In this document: piece after piece, positions 7,385 through 14,014 of the stretch | Position numbering within the stretch: position 1 is the stretch's first letter | Layout of the letters: every line of letters begins with the position of its first letter | Origin: Candidatus Bathyarchaeota archaeon | Lineage (GTDB): Archaea; Thermoproteota; Bathyarchaeia; Bathyarchaeales; Bathyarchaeaceae | Assembly: GCA_026967815.1 (NCBI GenBank) | Contig: JAPUUO010000020.1 | Coordinates: forward strand, 1 to 16,724 | DNA length: 16,724 nt | Reading direction: 5' to 3' | Made by a program: the position numbers and the translations under genes | The notes under the pieces: model-generated | Told to the model about the DNA's origin: nothing | Seen by the model: the letters and a program-made list of their open reading frames with translations, nothing else | Database searches by the model: none

Positions 7385-7438
7385 CCTCATTCACGCTTAG
7401 TTTAAACCAGTTGTTTCAATACTAAAAGGGTGATGAAT

Positions 7439-7663
7439 ATGAGATGGAAAATCTCTAAAACGAATGGAAGAGTTGGTTCGGCGAAAGAAAAGATGCTGAG
7501 ATTAATCAGCTTCGAACGAGAAAATCCTAGCGGTTCTTCACCTTCTCCAGTAGTAATTTCTCCACACGAAACAGCAAACTCACTTCGAAACTTCTCTTTG
7601 CATGCGGAGTCAAAAAAAGCACACGGTCTAATGCACCATCGCATGTTTGAGCGAGCAAGATAA
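7439..7663 (+). CDS. Possible small basic protein, unknown
   Basis: A 74-residue frame starts at an ATG preceded by GGGTGAT (7428-7434) at ideal spacing, downstream of a strong TATA box. The product begins MRWKISKTNGRVGSAKEKML and is Ser/Lys/Arg-rich with a run SGSSPSPVV in the middle and a His/Arg-rich end. I recognise no domain, signal peptide or membrane segment. The expression signals favour a real gene, while the low-complexity composition argues that it may be decayed or a leader on a non-coding RNA. It is divergent from the arsR-arsM operon. Confidence 0.4.
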   Translation: MRWKISKTNGRVGSAKEKMLRLISFERENPSGSSPSPVVISPHETANSLRNFSLHAESKKAHGLMHHRMFERAR

Positions 7664-7901
7664 GTGGTCCGAATCAGAATCATCTAACCTTTCAGGCAAA
7701 AAAGGTGGGACACACGTGGGGTCACAGGCAATGGAAAGCGGGTGGAGGTTGAGAGACCAAGCCTGGTCGAATGAGCTAACGCGTGTGGTTGCGTTTAGCC
7801 GGTTTTCTGTTCTCAGCCGTCTTCTCCCTTCTCTCTATTAGTGCAATCATGCGCGTGGTCCAACAAACAATGATGCCCGTGCGTGCCGTGAACCCATGTG
7901 C

Positions 7902-7922
7902 TTAGACAAAATATGTGTCTAA
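7902..7922. repeat. Inverted repeat TTAGACA-N7-TGTCTAA
   Basis: A perfect 7-bp inverted repeat with a 7-bp centre. Its core, TAGAC-N9-GTCTA, recurs with identical spacing at 8163-8181. It could be a protein-binding site or a weak hairpin. Confidence 0.6.
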
Positions 7923-8161
7923 AAATCAAGCTACTGAGTTTCCCAAAATAGTATGTTCATTTAATACTCATCACTGATTCTGTAAAGTTCGGTTCTTTGG
8001 CAATGACGGGATAAAGATGTTTGCAGTTGTTCTGAAGAGTGCTACTAGTTTTGCAGCAACACTGTTATTCATAAAAAGGTGTTTTCGCTGAACAAATATC
8101 TTATTTGCCATGATAGCTGAAATCTGTGTACTTGCTCACCTAAGTGAAGCGTGCGCGTTAA

Positions 8162-8182
8162 CTAGACTCAGCATTAGTCTAG
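8162..8182. repeat. Inverted repeat CTAGACT-N7-AGTCTAG before the YdeI gene
   Basis: A perfect 7-bp inverted repeat, 30 bp before the start codon of the YdeI-family gene. A GTTAACTA element (8157-8164) that could serve as the TATA box overlaps its left arm, so a bound protein would block transcription start. It shares the TAGAC-N9-GTCTA core with 7903-7921. Confidence 0.55.
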
Positions 8183-8212
8183 CTTGCTAGGGAGGCAAAT
8201 TGGAGGAACTCC

Positions 8213-8791
8213 ATGATGAAAACCACGCAAGAACTATATGTAACTAGCAAGGATGATTGGCGTAAATGGCTTGAAAAGCATCATGAAACCGAGAGAAAGG
8301 TCTGGCTCATTTATCACAAGAAACACACTGGCAAACGTAGTATCGCCTATGGTGATTCAGTTGAAGAAGCGCTGTGTTTTGGATGGATAGATAGCCTAAT
8401 AAAAAGAATTGATGATGAGAAGTTTGCTCGAAAATTCACGCCTCGAAAGAGCAACAGCAAATGGTCTGAAGTGAACAAGAAAAGAGCCAGAAAAATGATG
8501 GCTGAAGGAAAGATGACCCAAGCAGGGTGGGCAAGGATTGAGGAGGCAAAGAAGAATGGGGAATGGTTCAAGGTCACTCCACGTAGACAAGAACTGACAA
8601 TCCCCTCATACGTGAAAAAGGCGTTGGCAGCAAATCAGGTCGCTCTGGACAATTTCAACAGATTAGCAATGACCTATAAGCGGGATTACATTGGGTGGAT
8701 AACGAGTGCAAAGAGGGAGGACACTCGCAAGAGACGTCTTAGAGAGGCAATTCAACTCTTGGAACAGAACGAGAAGTTGGGCATGAAGTGA
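8213..8791 (+). CDS. YdeI/OmpD-associated family protein
   Basis: A soluble, strongly basic 192-residue protein of the YdeI family (COG4430-like). Family marks in order: an N-terminal segment with WRKWLEKHHETERKVWLIYHKK (about 16-37); YGDSVEEALCFGWIDSLIKR (about 46-65), the most conserved block; FTPRKSNSKWSEVNKKRARKM (about 75-95); then IPSYVKKAL and a C-terminal helical part ending RKRRLREAIQLL. The role is unclear. In bacteria members have been linked to envelope stress and peptide resistance, and the name comes from E. coli neighbours. GGAGG (8202-8206) lies 6 bases before the first ATG, with a second ATG adjacent. It is a single-gene unit with a dyad upstream. Confidence 0.9.
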   Translation: MMKTTQELYVTSKDDWRKWLEKHHETERKVWLIYHKKHTGKRSIAYGDSVEEALCFGWIDSLIKRIDDEKFARKFTPRKSNSKWSEVNKKRARKMMAEGKMTQAGWARIEEAKKNGEWFKVTPRRQELTIPSYVKKALAANQVALDNFNRLAMTYKRDYIGWITSAKREDTRKRRLREAIQLLEQNEKLGMK

Positions 8792-8985
8792 AAAAGCAAA
8801 AAGGGGCTACCATTCATGTGTACTTCGTGAGCACGAGAGATTACAGAGTGCGGAAGAAGAAATGATGGATAAACTGATGTGTGCTTTGCTTTTTGGGGAG
8901 GTGAAGACGAGAGAGCGCACGCAGTATTTTACCTCAGGTTGCGGAGAAATTGGACCAAAAATCTTTACATCCTCTCGTTTGAGAA

Positions 8986-9612
8986 GTGAAACACGATATG
9001 TGTGAACCGTATACTTGGTTTCTGATTTGTGCCGCGTGCATGTTTATCGCAGTAGTTCTTCACTTCAAATCCGTTGAGCATATCAAACTTCAAAAGAAAT
9101 ATGGCAAGAAACGAGGCATCAGATTCGGTAAAATCTTCGGCGCAGTATCAGGAACGATGGAGTTCGTGTTTTTGATAGGATTGTGGATTTCACCCCAGCC
9201 AAAGTTTGCCGTTCCCATATTTTCGAATTTCGCCTTTTCAGTTGTTGACATTTCGATTCCCCTTCTTAGTTTGGTGGTCTCTTTGTCTCTAGTAATACCC
9301 GGTGCGTGGATCGCTATTTGGGCTGTGCGAGCAACTGGACTAGAAGTAGCTGAAACTCACTGTACACCAACAAAATTGACAACCTTAGGAGCCTATTTGA
9401 TTGTGCGACATCCTCAATATCTCGGCTGGATTTTAGCACATATTGGAATGTCAATCCTATTTTCTGTTTCGTATTCTATGCTTTTCACTCCGGTTCTAAT
9501 AGCACTTATTTATCTAATTTCAAAAAAAGAAGAACAGGAATTGATCAAGGAATTTGGCAAGGAATATGAAAACTACACGAAAAGAGTGCCAATGTTAATA
9601 CCGCGATTATGA
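8986..9612 (+). CDS. Isoprenylcysteine carboxyl methyltransferase-like membrane protein
   Basis: A membrane methyltransferase-like protein of about 205 residues and roughly five helices. The catalytic-type block is C-terminal: GAYLIVRHPQYLGWILAHIG (about 134-153), a hydrophobic pair, then KKEEQELIKEFGKEYENYTKRVPMLIP. The RHPxY plus EExxL...Y..Y..RVP signature is shared by ICMT and phospholipid methyltransferases (PEMT fold), which use SAM at the membrane. In prokaryotes substrates are mostly unknown; isoprenoid or lipid methylation is an inference. An in-frame GTG (8986) and ATG (8998) are both possible; a TATA-like CTTTACAT near 8961 predicts a nearly leaderless mRNA, which suits either. No ribosome binding site is seen. 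It is a single gene with no operon partner. Confidence 0.85.
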   Translation: MKHDMCEPYTWFLICAACMFIAVVLHFKSVEHIKLQKKYGKKRGIRFGKIFGAVSGTMEFVFLIGLWISPQPKFAVPIFSNFAFSVVDISIPLLSLVVSLSLVIPGAWIAIWAVRATGLEVAETHCTPTKLTTLGAYLIVRHPQYLGWILAHIGMSILFSVSYSMLFTPVLIALIYLISKKEEQELIKEFGKEYENYTKRVPMLIPRL

Positions 9613-9809
9613 AGACGATAACAACCGTATTGCACGTACAGCCGCTTCGGTTTTTCCTTAATGGGTATTAGGTAGTTGTTCGGATATGATGTCACATGTG
9701 CGTGCGGCATCTTCGGGTTCAGGGCTGTGGGATACGTGCGAGCCATACGAACGTAGAGTCCAATGTGCTCACGCGCGATGATATTACTAACCTAAACTCA
9801 GAATTCTAG

Positions 9810-9830
9810 GTTCATAACCCATTTATGAAC
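9810..9830. promoter_or_regulatory. Dyad GTTCATAA-N5-TTATGAAC at the second CBS promoter
   Basis: A perfect 8-bp inverted repeat with a 5-bp centre lies 45 bp before the chosen start. Its right half overlaps the likely TATA element (ATTTATGA, 9821-9828), from which transcription would start near 9850. That position is typical for a repressor site. The regulator is unknown. Confidence 0.5.
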
Positions 9831-9874
9831 ACTAGTCGATCAAGATGATTGGACCAAGAATTATGGTGTATTTG

Positions 9875-10474
9875 ATGTCGATGAAACTTAGGGATATCAT
9901 GGTTGAGGATGTTATCACGGTGAAAGCAAGGGCAACAGTGAAGACTGCTGCTGGACTCATGAACAAACACGAGATTGGGTGTTTAATCGTTGCTGATAAA
10001 GGAAAAGCTGTTGGAATTGTGACTGAAAGAGACATCTTGAAAAGGGTAATACCCAAGCCTGAAGCTCCAGAGAAAATCAGAGTTAATGAAATAATGTCGA
10101 AGCCTCTCTTGGTTGGGAAGCCTGAAATGGAAATCAGTGAGGCCGCTAGAATTATGTTCAAACAGAAAGTCAAAAAGCTTCCAGTTGTTGAACATGGACG
10201 TCTCGTCGGCTTGGTAACCTTGACAGATCTCGTCCGATCCCCGAACATAATGAGATGGCTCGAGGAATTTCCCGTCGAAGAGGCTCCAAAGAAAATGAGG
10301 AGTGTTATCAACACTTTCTTAGATGTGAACCGCTCGGGCAAAAAGTGCCCGCTCATTGTAGAAAAGGGTTATGTGAAGCGATGTCGCCAAAGCTTGTGTA
10401 TGTGGTGGCTTGGAGACAGATGCGCCATCGCTGAGTTGTCCCGACAAATTTCAGACATGAAAAAAGGCTCATAG
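9875..10474 (+). CDS. Two-CBS-domain protein with C-terminal Cys/WW tail
   Basis: A soluble protein of 199 residues. Two CBS domains (about 5-60 and 70-125) carry LRDIMVEDVITV, GKAVGIVTERDILKRVI, NEIMSKPLLVG and KKLPVVEHGRLVGLVTLTDLVR, closely matching the protein encoded at 1526-1981. A linker leads to a tail with four cysteines in the pattern C-x11-C-x4-C-x7-C (Cys158, 170, 175, 183), including CMWWLGDRCAI. This spacing suggests a bound metal or iron-sulfur cluster, so the protein may couple nucleotide or SAM sensing to redox or metal state; that is inference. I chose ATG 9875 because GGTG lies 6 bases upstream; ATGs at 9845, 9863 and 9881 are also in frame. A dyad overlaps its promoter. 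It ends with TAG. Confidence 0.9.
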   Translation: MSMKLRDIMVEDVITVKARATVKTAAGLMNKHEIGCLIVADKGKAVGIVTERDILKRVIPKPEAPEKIRVNEIMSKPLLVGKPEMEISEAARIMFKQKVKKLPVVEHGRLVGLVTLTDLVRSPNIMRWLEEFPVEEAPKKMRSVINTFLDVNRSGKKCPLIVEKGYVKRCRQSLCMWWLGDRCAIAELSRQISDMKKGS

Positions 10475-10527
10475 TCTACACGTGAGTTAATGTCCCCCGA
10501 AGCCAACCTAGTGCACTTTATGATATT

Positions 10528-10553
10528 GCCCAGGGTCGCCCCAGCGACCCGGC
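10528..10553. terminator. GC-rich hairpin between convergent genes
   Basis: GGGTCGC-CCCA-GCGACCC is a perfect 7-bp stem with a 4-base loop, extended by GCC/GGC after a 2-base bulge. It stands out in an AT-leaning region and lies between the ends of the CBS and helicase genes, so it could stop transcription from both sides. No T-run follows directly, so a small structured RNA is the alternative. Confidence 0.45.
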
Positions 10554-10623
10554 CTGAGAGATACGAGTGCTATTGGTTAAGGCGAGATTAATCGGATATA
10601 TCAGGCTAGCATTTCTCAGTTCA

Positions 10624-11748
10624 CTAAAATTGCGTGGGTGTTTCCAGTTCTTCTATTGAAGTTTTCGTCAATGCTCTGATGCGGTTCAATTCCAGCGTTT
10701 CTCCATAACTCACGAGTGTTATGGCTGTTCCTTCGCGTCCCATTCTAGCAGTTCGTCCGATTCTATGAAAATAGACTAATGCGTCTAGTGGAATGTCATA
10801 ATTTATTATGTGAGTAATTCCTTGAATATCCAAGCCTCTTGCCGCAACATCTGTTGCAACGAGCAACTTTAGTTTTCCTTTTCTGAAGAGATCCATGACA
10901 AAGTCTCTTTGGGGTTGAGTGAAACCCGCATGCAACGGTCTTGCATCAAATCCGCGGAACCTTAATCTGTCTGCTAGCAGGCTTGTGTATTTTCGCGTTT
11001 TGCAGAATATTATGGCGCGTTCTATGTGATTTTCGTTTAATATGTTGCATAGAATCTCGAACTTGCTTCTAGGGTTTACAATCATGTAGTACTGATTTAT
11101 CTGTGTAAGAGCTATTTCGTCTTTGCTTACGAGTATCTTTTCAGGGTTCTTCATGTATCTATTGCATATATTCATTACTGACTGGTCTATTGTTGCCGAA
11201 AAGAGGCTGGTCTGCCTGTTTACTGGCACCTTTGAAAGAATATATTCTATATCATCTATGAATCCCATGTCAAGCATTCTATCAGCCTCGTCGAGAACGA
11301 CAAATCTCACTGAATCTAAGTTTAGTGTTCTTCGTTTCAGATGGTCTATTATGCGACCGGGCGTGCCTACAACGATGTGGACGCCATTGTCCAACGTGTG
11401 TATTTGCCTTTGTATAGACACTCCGCCGTAAATTGGCAAGATCTTTAACGCTGAGTACTTGCCGAGGCGGTCTATGTGCTCTGCAACCTGTATGGCGAGT
11501 TCACGTGTTGGCTCCAAGACCAAACCTTGAACTCTGTTGATTTTCGGGTTGAGGCGTTCAACCATCGGAATTCCGAAAGCCGCAGTCTTACCTGTCCCCG
11601 TCTTCGCCTGCCCTATCACATCCTTTCCTTCAAGTAATGGGATTATTGCCTGAGCTTGAATTGGGAAAAGATTACTGAATTCAAGGTCTTCAATTGCTCT
11701 AATAACTTTCTGACCTACCGGTAAATCTTCGAAGTGTTGTATCTGCAT
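10624..11748 (-). CDS. DEAD-box ATP-dependent RNA helicase
   Basis: A cytosolic RNA helicase of 374 residues, which unwinds short RNA duplexes using ATP and probably helps ribosome assembly or mRNA turnover. All core motifs are present: Q motif with F6 and PIQAQ (29-33), Walker A AKTGTGKT (48-55), PTREL (80-84), TPGR (129-132), DEAD (153-156), SAT (184-186), then in domain 2 the IIFCKTRK block, LVATDVAARGLD and HRIGRTAR. The protein ends shortly after, with no basic or RGG tail, a minimal helicase like E. coli-type core enzymes and archaeal homologues. ATG 11748 is chosen because GGAG lies 9 bases upstream; the in-frame ATG at 11757 is only 2 bases from it. It stands alone and ends with TAG. 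Confidence 0.96.
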   Translation of the reverse strand: MQIQHFEDLPVGQKVIRAIEDLEFSNLFPIQAQAIIPLLEGKDVIGQAKTGTGKTAAFGIPMVERLNPKINRVQGLVLEPTRELAIQVAEHIDRLGKYSALKILPIYGGVSIQRQIHTLDNGVHIVVGTPGRIIDHLKRRTLNLDSVRFVVLDEADRMLDMGFIDDIEYILSKVPVNRQTSLFSATIDQSVMNICNRYMKNPEKILVSKDEIALTQINQYYMIVNPRSKFEILCNILNENHIERAIIFCKTRKYTSLLADRLRFRGFDARPLHAGFTQPQRDFVMDLFRKGKLKLLVATDVAARGLDIQGITHIINYDIPLDALVYFHRIGRTARMGREGTAITLVSYGETLELNRIRALTKTSIEELETPTQF

Positions 11749-11860
11749 ATGTTTCATTTCTCCTATCACAAAAATTTTGCATGCAATTCTAAAAAGCATT
11801 CAGAAGCTTCTTTAATCCTTACATGAATCAATGTGACACCTTCACTATGCGTGAACCCTC

Positions 11861-11871
11861 GTATAAAAAGG
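11861..11871 (+). promoter_or_regulatory. TATA box GTATAAAAAGG
   Basis: A strong TATA-like element on the plus strand, divergent from the helicase gene. Transcription would begin near 11888-11892, about 10 nt before the 53-codon frame at 11902 and 180 nt before the Cys-rich gene. Confidence 0.45.
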
Positions 11872-11901
11872 TTTACTCTGCCCAAAGCAAGATCGAATTA
11901 A

Positions 11902-12063
11902 ATGCGTACTGCCCGAACAGATTATCGACCGTTGAGACACACGCGAAGAGCGTGCATCCTAAGAGGTTATCAAGAGGCATTTGCAGAATTCAGGCTGGGG
12001 GATACGCGCGCAACAATGTTTAAATACGACGGAGCGCGTTTGAGTCAAAAAAACCGGGAGTGA
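11902..12063 (+). CDS. Possible 53-aa Arg-rich protein, coupled to the next gene
   Basis: An open frame of 53 codons begins MRTARTDYRPLRHTRRACIL and ends AGTGA 6 bases before the start of the Cys-rich gene, so its stop overlaps that gene's ribosome binding site, as in coupled operons. A strong TATA box upstream would give a nearly leaderless mRNA. Arginine is very common (11 of 53), which could mean nucleic-acid binding, or could simply mean a non-coding G+C-richer leader. No family is recognised, and a second TATA-like element lies inside it, so the frame could be chance. Confidence 0.3.
   Translation: MRTARTDYRPLRHTRRACILRGYQEAFAEFRLGDTRATMFKYDGARLSQKNRE
12019..12026 (+). promoter_or_regulatory. 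TATA box for the Cys-rich small protein
   Basis: TTTAAATA lies 44 bp before the start codon at 12070. Transcription would start near 12045-12050, leaving a short leader that carries GGGAGTGATG. Confidence 0.45.
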
Positions 12064-12069
12064 TGAAAA

Positions 12070-12243
12070 ATGACCCGACCCGTTTCCGTCAACACAGACT
12101 GGTACCAATGTAAATCATGCAGGAATTTCGTATCGTGCAATACGCGCTTGGATACACACATGACGTCGGATATAAGAGAGAAAGGCGACTGCCCCGACTA
12201 CGTCTTCAGTTGCACCACGCGGTTAAGAACGACCTTCAGATGA
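12070..12243 (+). CDS. Small Cys-rich protein (probable metal-binding knuckle)
   Basis: A 57-residue protein with five cysteines: Cys14 and Cys17 (WYQCKSC), Cys23 (FVSC), Cys41 (DCPDY) and Cys48 (FSC). The CxxC start and the later CPxY and C suggest a zinc ribbon or iron-sulfur site; four would bind metal and one may be spare. The N-terminus is MTRPVSVNTDWYQC and the end is basic, LRTTFR. Expression signals are good: GGGAGTGATG upstream of the ATG, a TATA box at 12019-12026, and a T-run directly after the stop. It may be cotranscribed with the 53-codon frame before it. No known family is recognised; the cysteine pattern is what argues for a true gene. A DNA/RNA-binding or redox role is speculation. 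Confidence 0.7.
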   Translation: MTRPVSVNTDWYQCKSCRNFVSCNTRLDTHMTSDIREKGDCPDYVFSCTTRLRTTFR

Positions 12244-12255
12244 CCTTTTTTCTAT
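12244..12255 (+). terminator. Oligo-T terminator after the Cys-rich gene
   Basis: A run of six T (CCTTTTTTCTATT) begins 2 bases after the stop codon, a typical archaeal intrinsic termination signal. Confidence 0.5.
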
Positions 12256-12374
12256 TCGCAAACTGAGCATTCTAAGAGAAGTCGTCTGCTCCACAAGCCC
12301 TTTGTTGGCAATATTTACTGAGATTGTACTGTGCGAATCGCTGCGCGCGTAAAAGGGAAGATACCGTGTTTTTT

Positions 12375-12953
12375 CTAAAACTTGTTATAGCCCACTATCT
12401 TCTCAATAGGCTTTCTTCTTTTTGCGTGGGGTTTCTCGCTTGGGTATCCAAAGGAGACAAGCGCTACTACCTTCCATTTGTCAGAGATGCCTAGCAGTTT
12501 CTTGACTTCGTCTTCTTTGAAGCCACCTATCCAGCATGAACCAACTCCCATTGCCCAAGCAGCAATGACCATGTTCTGCAAGGCGATTGAGGTGCCGATG
12601 GTAGACCATCTTCTGTCTAAGAGGCCAGTGTTGGCGCACCCAACAATAGTAACCGAAGAATTTTTGATATGCTTGGTAAACAACCATTTGGACAATTTTC
12701 CTTTAATCCGATCATCAGTCAATACAATGAAATGCCACGGTTGTCTATTCGCTGCTGATGGAGCTTGTCTACCAGCTTCAAGAATCCTATCCAATATGTC
12801 CTTAGGAATCTCCTTCTGTTCAAACCGTCGAATGCTTCTACGATCGAGAATAACATCAACTAGCGACATTGAATGTGAACGTCCACGCATCAAAGGAGTT
12901 CGGTCATCAGTAAGGCTATCGTTTTGAGGGAGTAAAGAAAAGGGCTTTTCCAA
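12375..12953 (-). CDS. Nitroreductase-family flavoprotein
   Basis: A cytosolic FMN-dependent oxidoreductase of the nitroreductase family, 192 residues from the TTG. The family pattern is complete: DVILDRRSIRRFEQKEIP (about 33-50) for phosphate binding of FMN, APSAANRQPWHFIVLTDD (about 64-81), WSTIGTSIALQNMVIAAWAMGVGSCWIGGF (about 116-145), and LVSFGYPSEKP near the end. Substrate cannot be told. The family start would normally be at MSLVDVIL (ATG 12869), but GGAGG (minus strand, 12964-12968) lies 10 bases before TTG 12953, and the expected transcript begins upstream of that, so I use the longer form with a 28-residue unusual N-terminus. It is divergent from the DUF362 gene with a shared promoter region. 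It ends with TAG. Confidence 0.9.
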   Translation of the reverse strand: MEKPFSLLPQNDSLTDDRTPLMRGRSHSMSLVDVILDRRSIRRFEQKEIPKDILDRILEAGRQAPSAANRQPWHFIVLTDDRIKGKLSKWLFTKHIKNSSVTIVGCANTGLLDRRWSTIGTSIALQNMVIAAWAMGVGSCWIGGFKEDEVKKLLGISDKWKVVALVSFGYPSEKPHAKRRKPIEKIVGYNKF

Positions 12954-12998
12954 GACAAATGTTCCTCCATCGTTCTTACGGCATACTGCAGGTTAAAA

Positions 12999-13024
12999 TA
13001 TGACATAAGTCATACTTATATATT
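12999..13024. promoter_or_regulatory. Shared divergent promoter with TATGAC-N4-GTCATA dyad
   Basis: A 6-bp inverted repeat (12999-13014) abuts CTTATATATT (13015-13024). The latter is placed to serve as TATA box for the DUF362 gene (transcription start near 13045) and, read on the other strand, for the nitroreductase gene. One bound regulator could control both. Confidence 0.45.
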
Positions 13025-13054
13025 CTGCCAGCGGTAATCCTAGTGGTATCTATT

Positions 13055-13939
13055 ATGCTTGTCTCGAGTGTCGAAGAGGGAATTGGCGAAGTCGTAGCTA
13101 ATCCGTATAAGAAAGACGGCAAAGTGTTAGTTGGAAAAACAACGAAAGTCAGTTCTCTGAAGGAAGCAATTCTAAACTCTGTGAATGTGATTGGAGGTTT
13201 CAACAAGGTTGTCGAAAAGGGAGATGAGATTTTGTTGAAACCAAACTTTAATACCTCAGATCCTCCACCCAGTTCTAGCGACCCTGATTTTGTCAAAGCA
13301 ACGATTGAATTGTTGTATGAGCATGGTGCCAAAAAAGTTATCCTAGGTGAATCGGCCATGCTTCGACTTTCTACTCGAAACGTATTGAAAAAAGCAGGAA
13401 TGCTGAAAAAAGCGAAGGAATCTGGAGCAGAAATTGCAATCTTTGATGAAGGCAAATGGAAAAGGGTAGAAACTGGTGGCACATACCTCAAAAACGTGAG
13501 TCTGCCTGAAACAGCGTTGAACTCGAAAAAAGTGGTTTATATTTGTTGTATGAAAACACACAGATTCGCGAAATTCACTTTCAGTCTGAAACTGGCCGTT
13601 GGTTTCATGAAGCCTCGGGAAAGAATGCGACTTCACATGAGACATTTGGAAGAAAAGATAGTGGATTTAAACTTGGTTGTTCATCCACATCTAATTATTA
13701 TGGATGGCAGGAAATGCTTTGTTTCTGGTGGACCTGCAAGCGGTGAACTTCGGACTCCAGGTTTAGTGTTGGCTTCTGGAGATAGAATAGCTATGGATAT
13801 CGAAGCTTTGAGAACAGTCGCAGCTTTTGATGGTTCTAGTTTGAAGAATGATCCATTGAGTTATACACAGATACGTAGAGCTGTACAACTTGGATTGGGT
13901 GAAAGGAACGAACAAGATTACGAAGTAGTTACTAGTTAG
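13055..13939 (+). CDS. DUF362 family protein
   Basis: A 294-residue protein of the DUF362 family (COG2006). Recognisable parts: VEKGDEILLKPNFN (the family's 'KPN' motif, about residues 52-65), PDFVKATIELLYEHGAKKVILGE (about 75-98), VVYICCMKTHRFAKFTFSLKLAVGF (KTH motif, about 165-190), and LNLVVHPHLIIMDGRKCFVSGGPASGE with the family's late Asp-Gly. The 4Fe-4S ferredoxin domain that some members carry is absent. The function is not established; proposals concern redox or iron-sulfur chemistry. ATG 13055 is chosen because the promoter predicts a start of transcription near 13045; an in-frame GTG at 13043 adds four residues. It is divergent from nitroreductase, which suggests a shared redox task. 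It ends with TAG. Confidence 0.88.
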   Translation: MLVSSVEEGIGEVVANPYKKDGKVLVGKTTKVSSLKEAILNSVNVIGGFNKVVEKGDEILLKPNFNTSDPPPSSSDPDFVKATIELLYEHGAKKVILGESAMLRLSTRNVLKKAGMLKKAKESGAEIAIFDEGKWKRVETGGTYLKNVSLPETALNSKKVVYICCMKTHRFAKFTFSLKLAVGFMKPRERMRLHMRHLEEKIVDLNLVVHPHLIIMDGRKCFVSGGPASGELRTPGLVLASGDRIAMDIEALRTVAAFDGSSLKNDPLSYTQIRRAVQLGLGERNEQDYEVVTS

Positions 13940-13957
13940 ACTTGCGGGCGCAGTTAA

Positions 13958-13976
13958 GTGATTCTTAAGAAATCAC
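13958..13976. terminator. Weak hairpin between convergent genes
   Basis: GTGATT-CTTAAGA-AATCAC forms a 6-bp stem with a 7-base loop between the DUF362 and membrane-protein genes. It is only moderately stable and T-rich sequence follows at a distance, so terminator function is tentative. Confidence 0.3.
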
Positions 13977-14014
13977 CCAATTCTGTTTCTGTGTTGGTGC
14001 GAAGGCAGTTTTAA

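Larger units (their letters stand above)
7664..8212. other. Sparse region with two dyad copies
   Basis: About 550 bp without a supported gene. It holds a small stem, GACCA-AGCC-TGGTC (near 7756-7770), and two copies of a TAGAC-N9-GTCTA dyad (listed separately), the second in the YdeI promoter region. Short frames such as the 24-codon one from 8016 lack ribosome binding sites. The first 200 bp are G+C-richer than the surroundings and could be the rest of a transcript from 7376. Confidence 0.4.

Noticed and set aside
7430..7500. C/D box guide RNA (GTGATGA ... CTGA)
   Set aside because: No internal D'/C' boxes were found, and GGGTGAT is explained better as a ribosome binding site.
8862..9005. 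47-codon frame before the ICMT-like gene
   Set aside because: It overlaps the start of that gene in another frame, has only a purine-rich stretch upstream, and has no recognisable features.
11823..12023. 66-codon frame upstream of the Cys-rich gene
   Set aside because: Its start lies before the predicted transcription start, it lacks a ribosome binding site, and the overlapping 53-codon frame has better signals.
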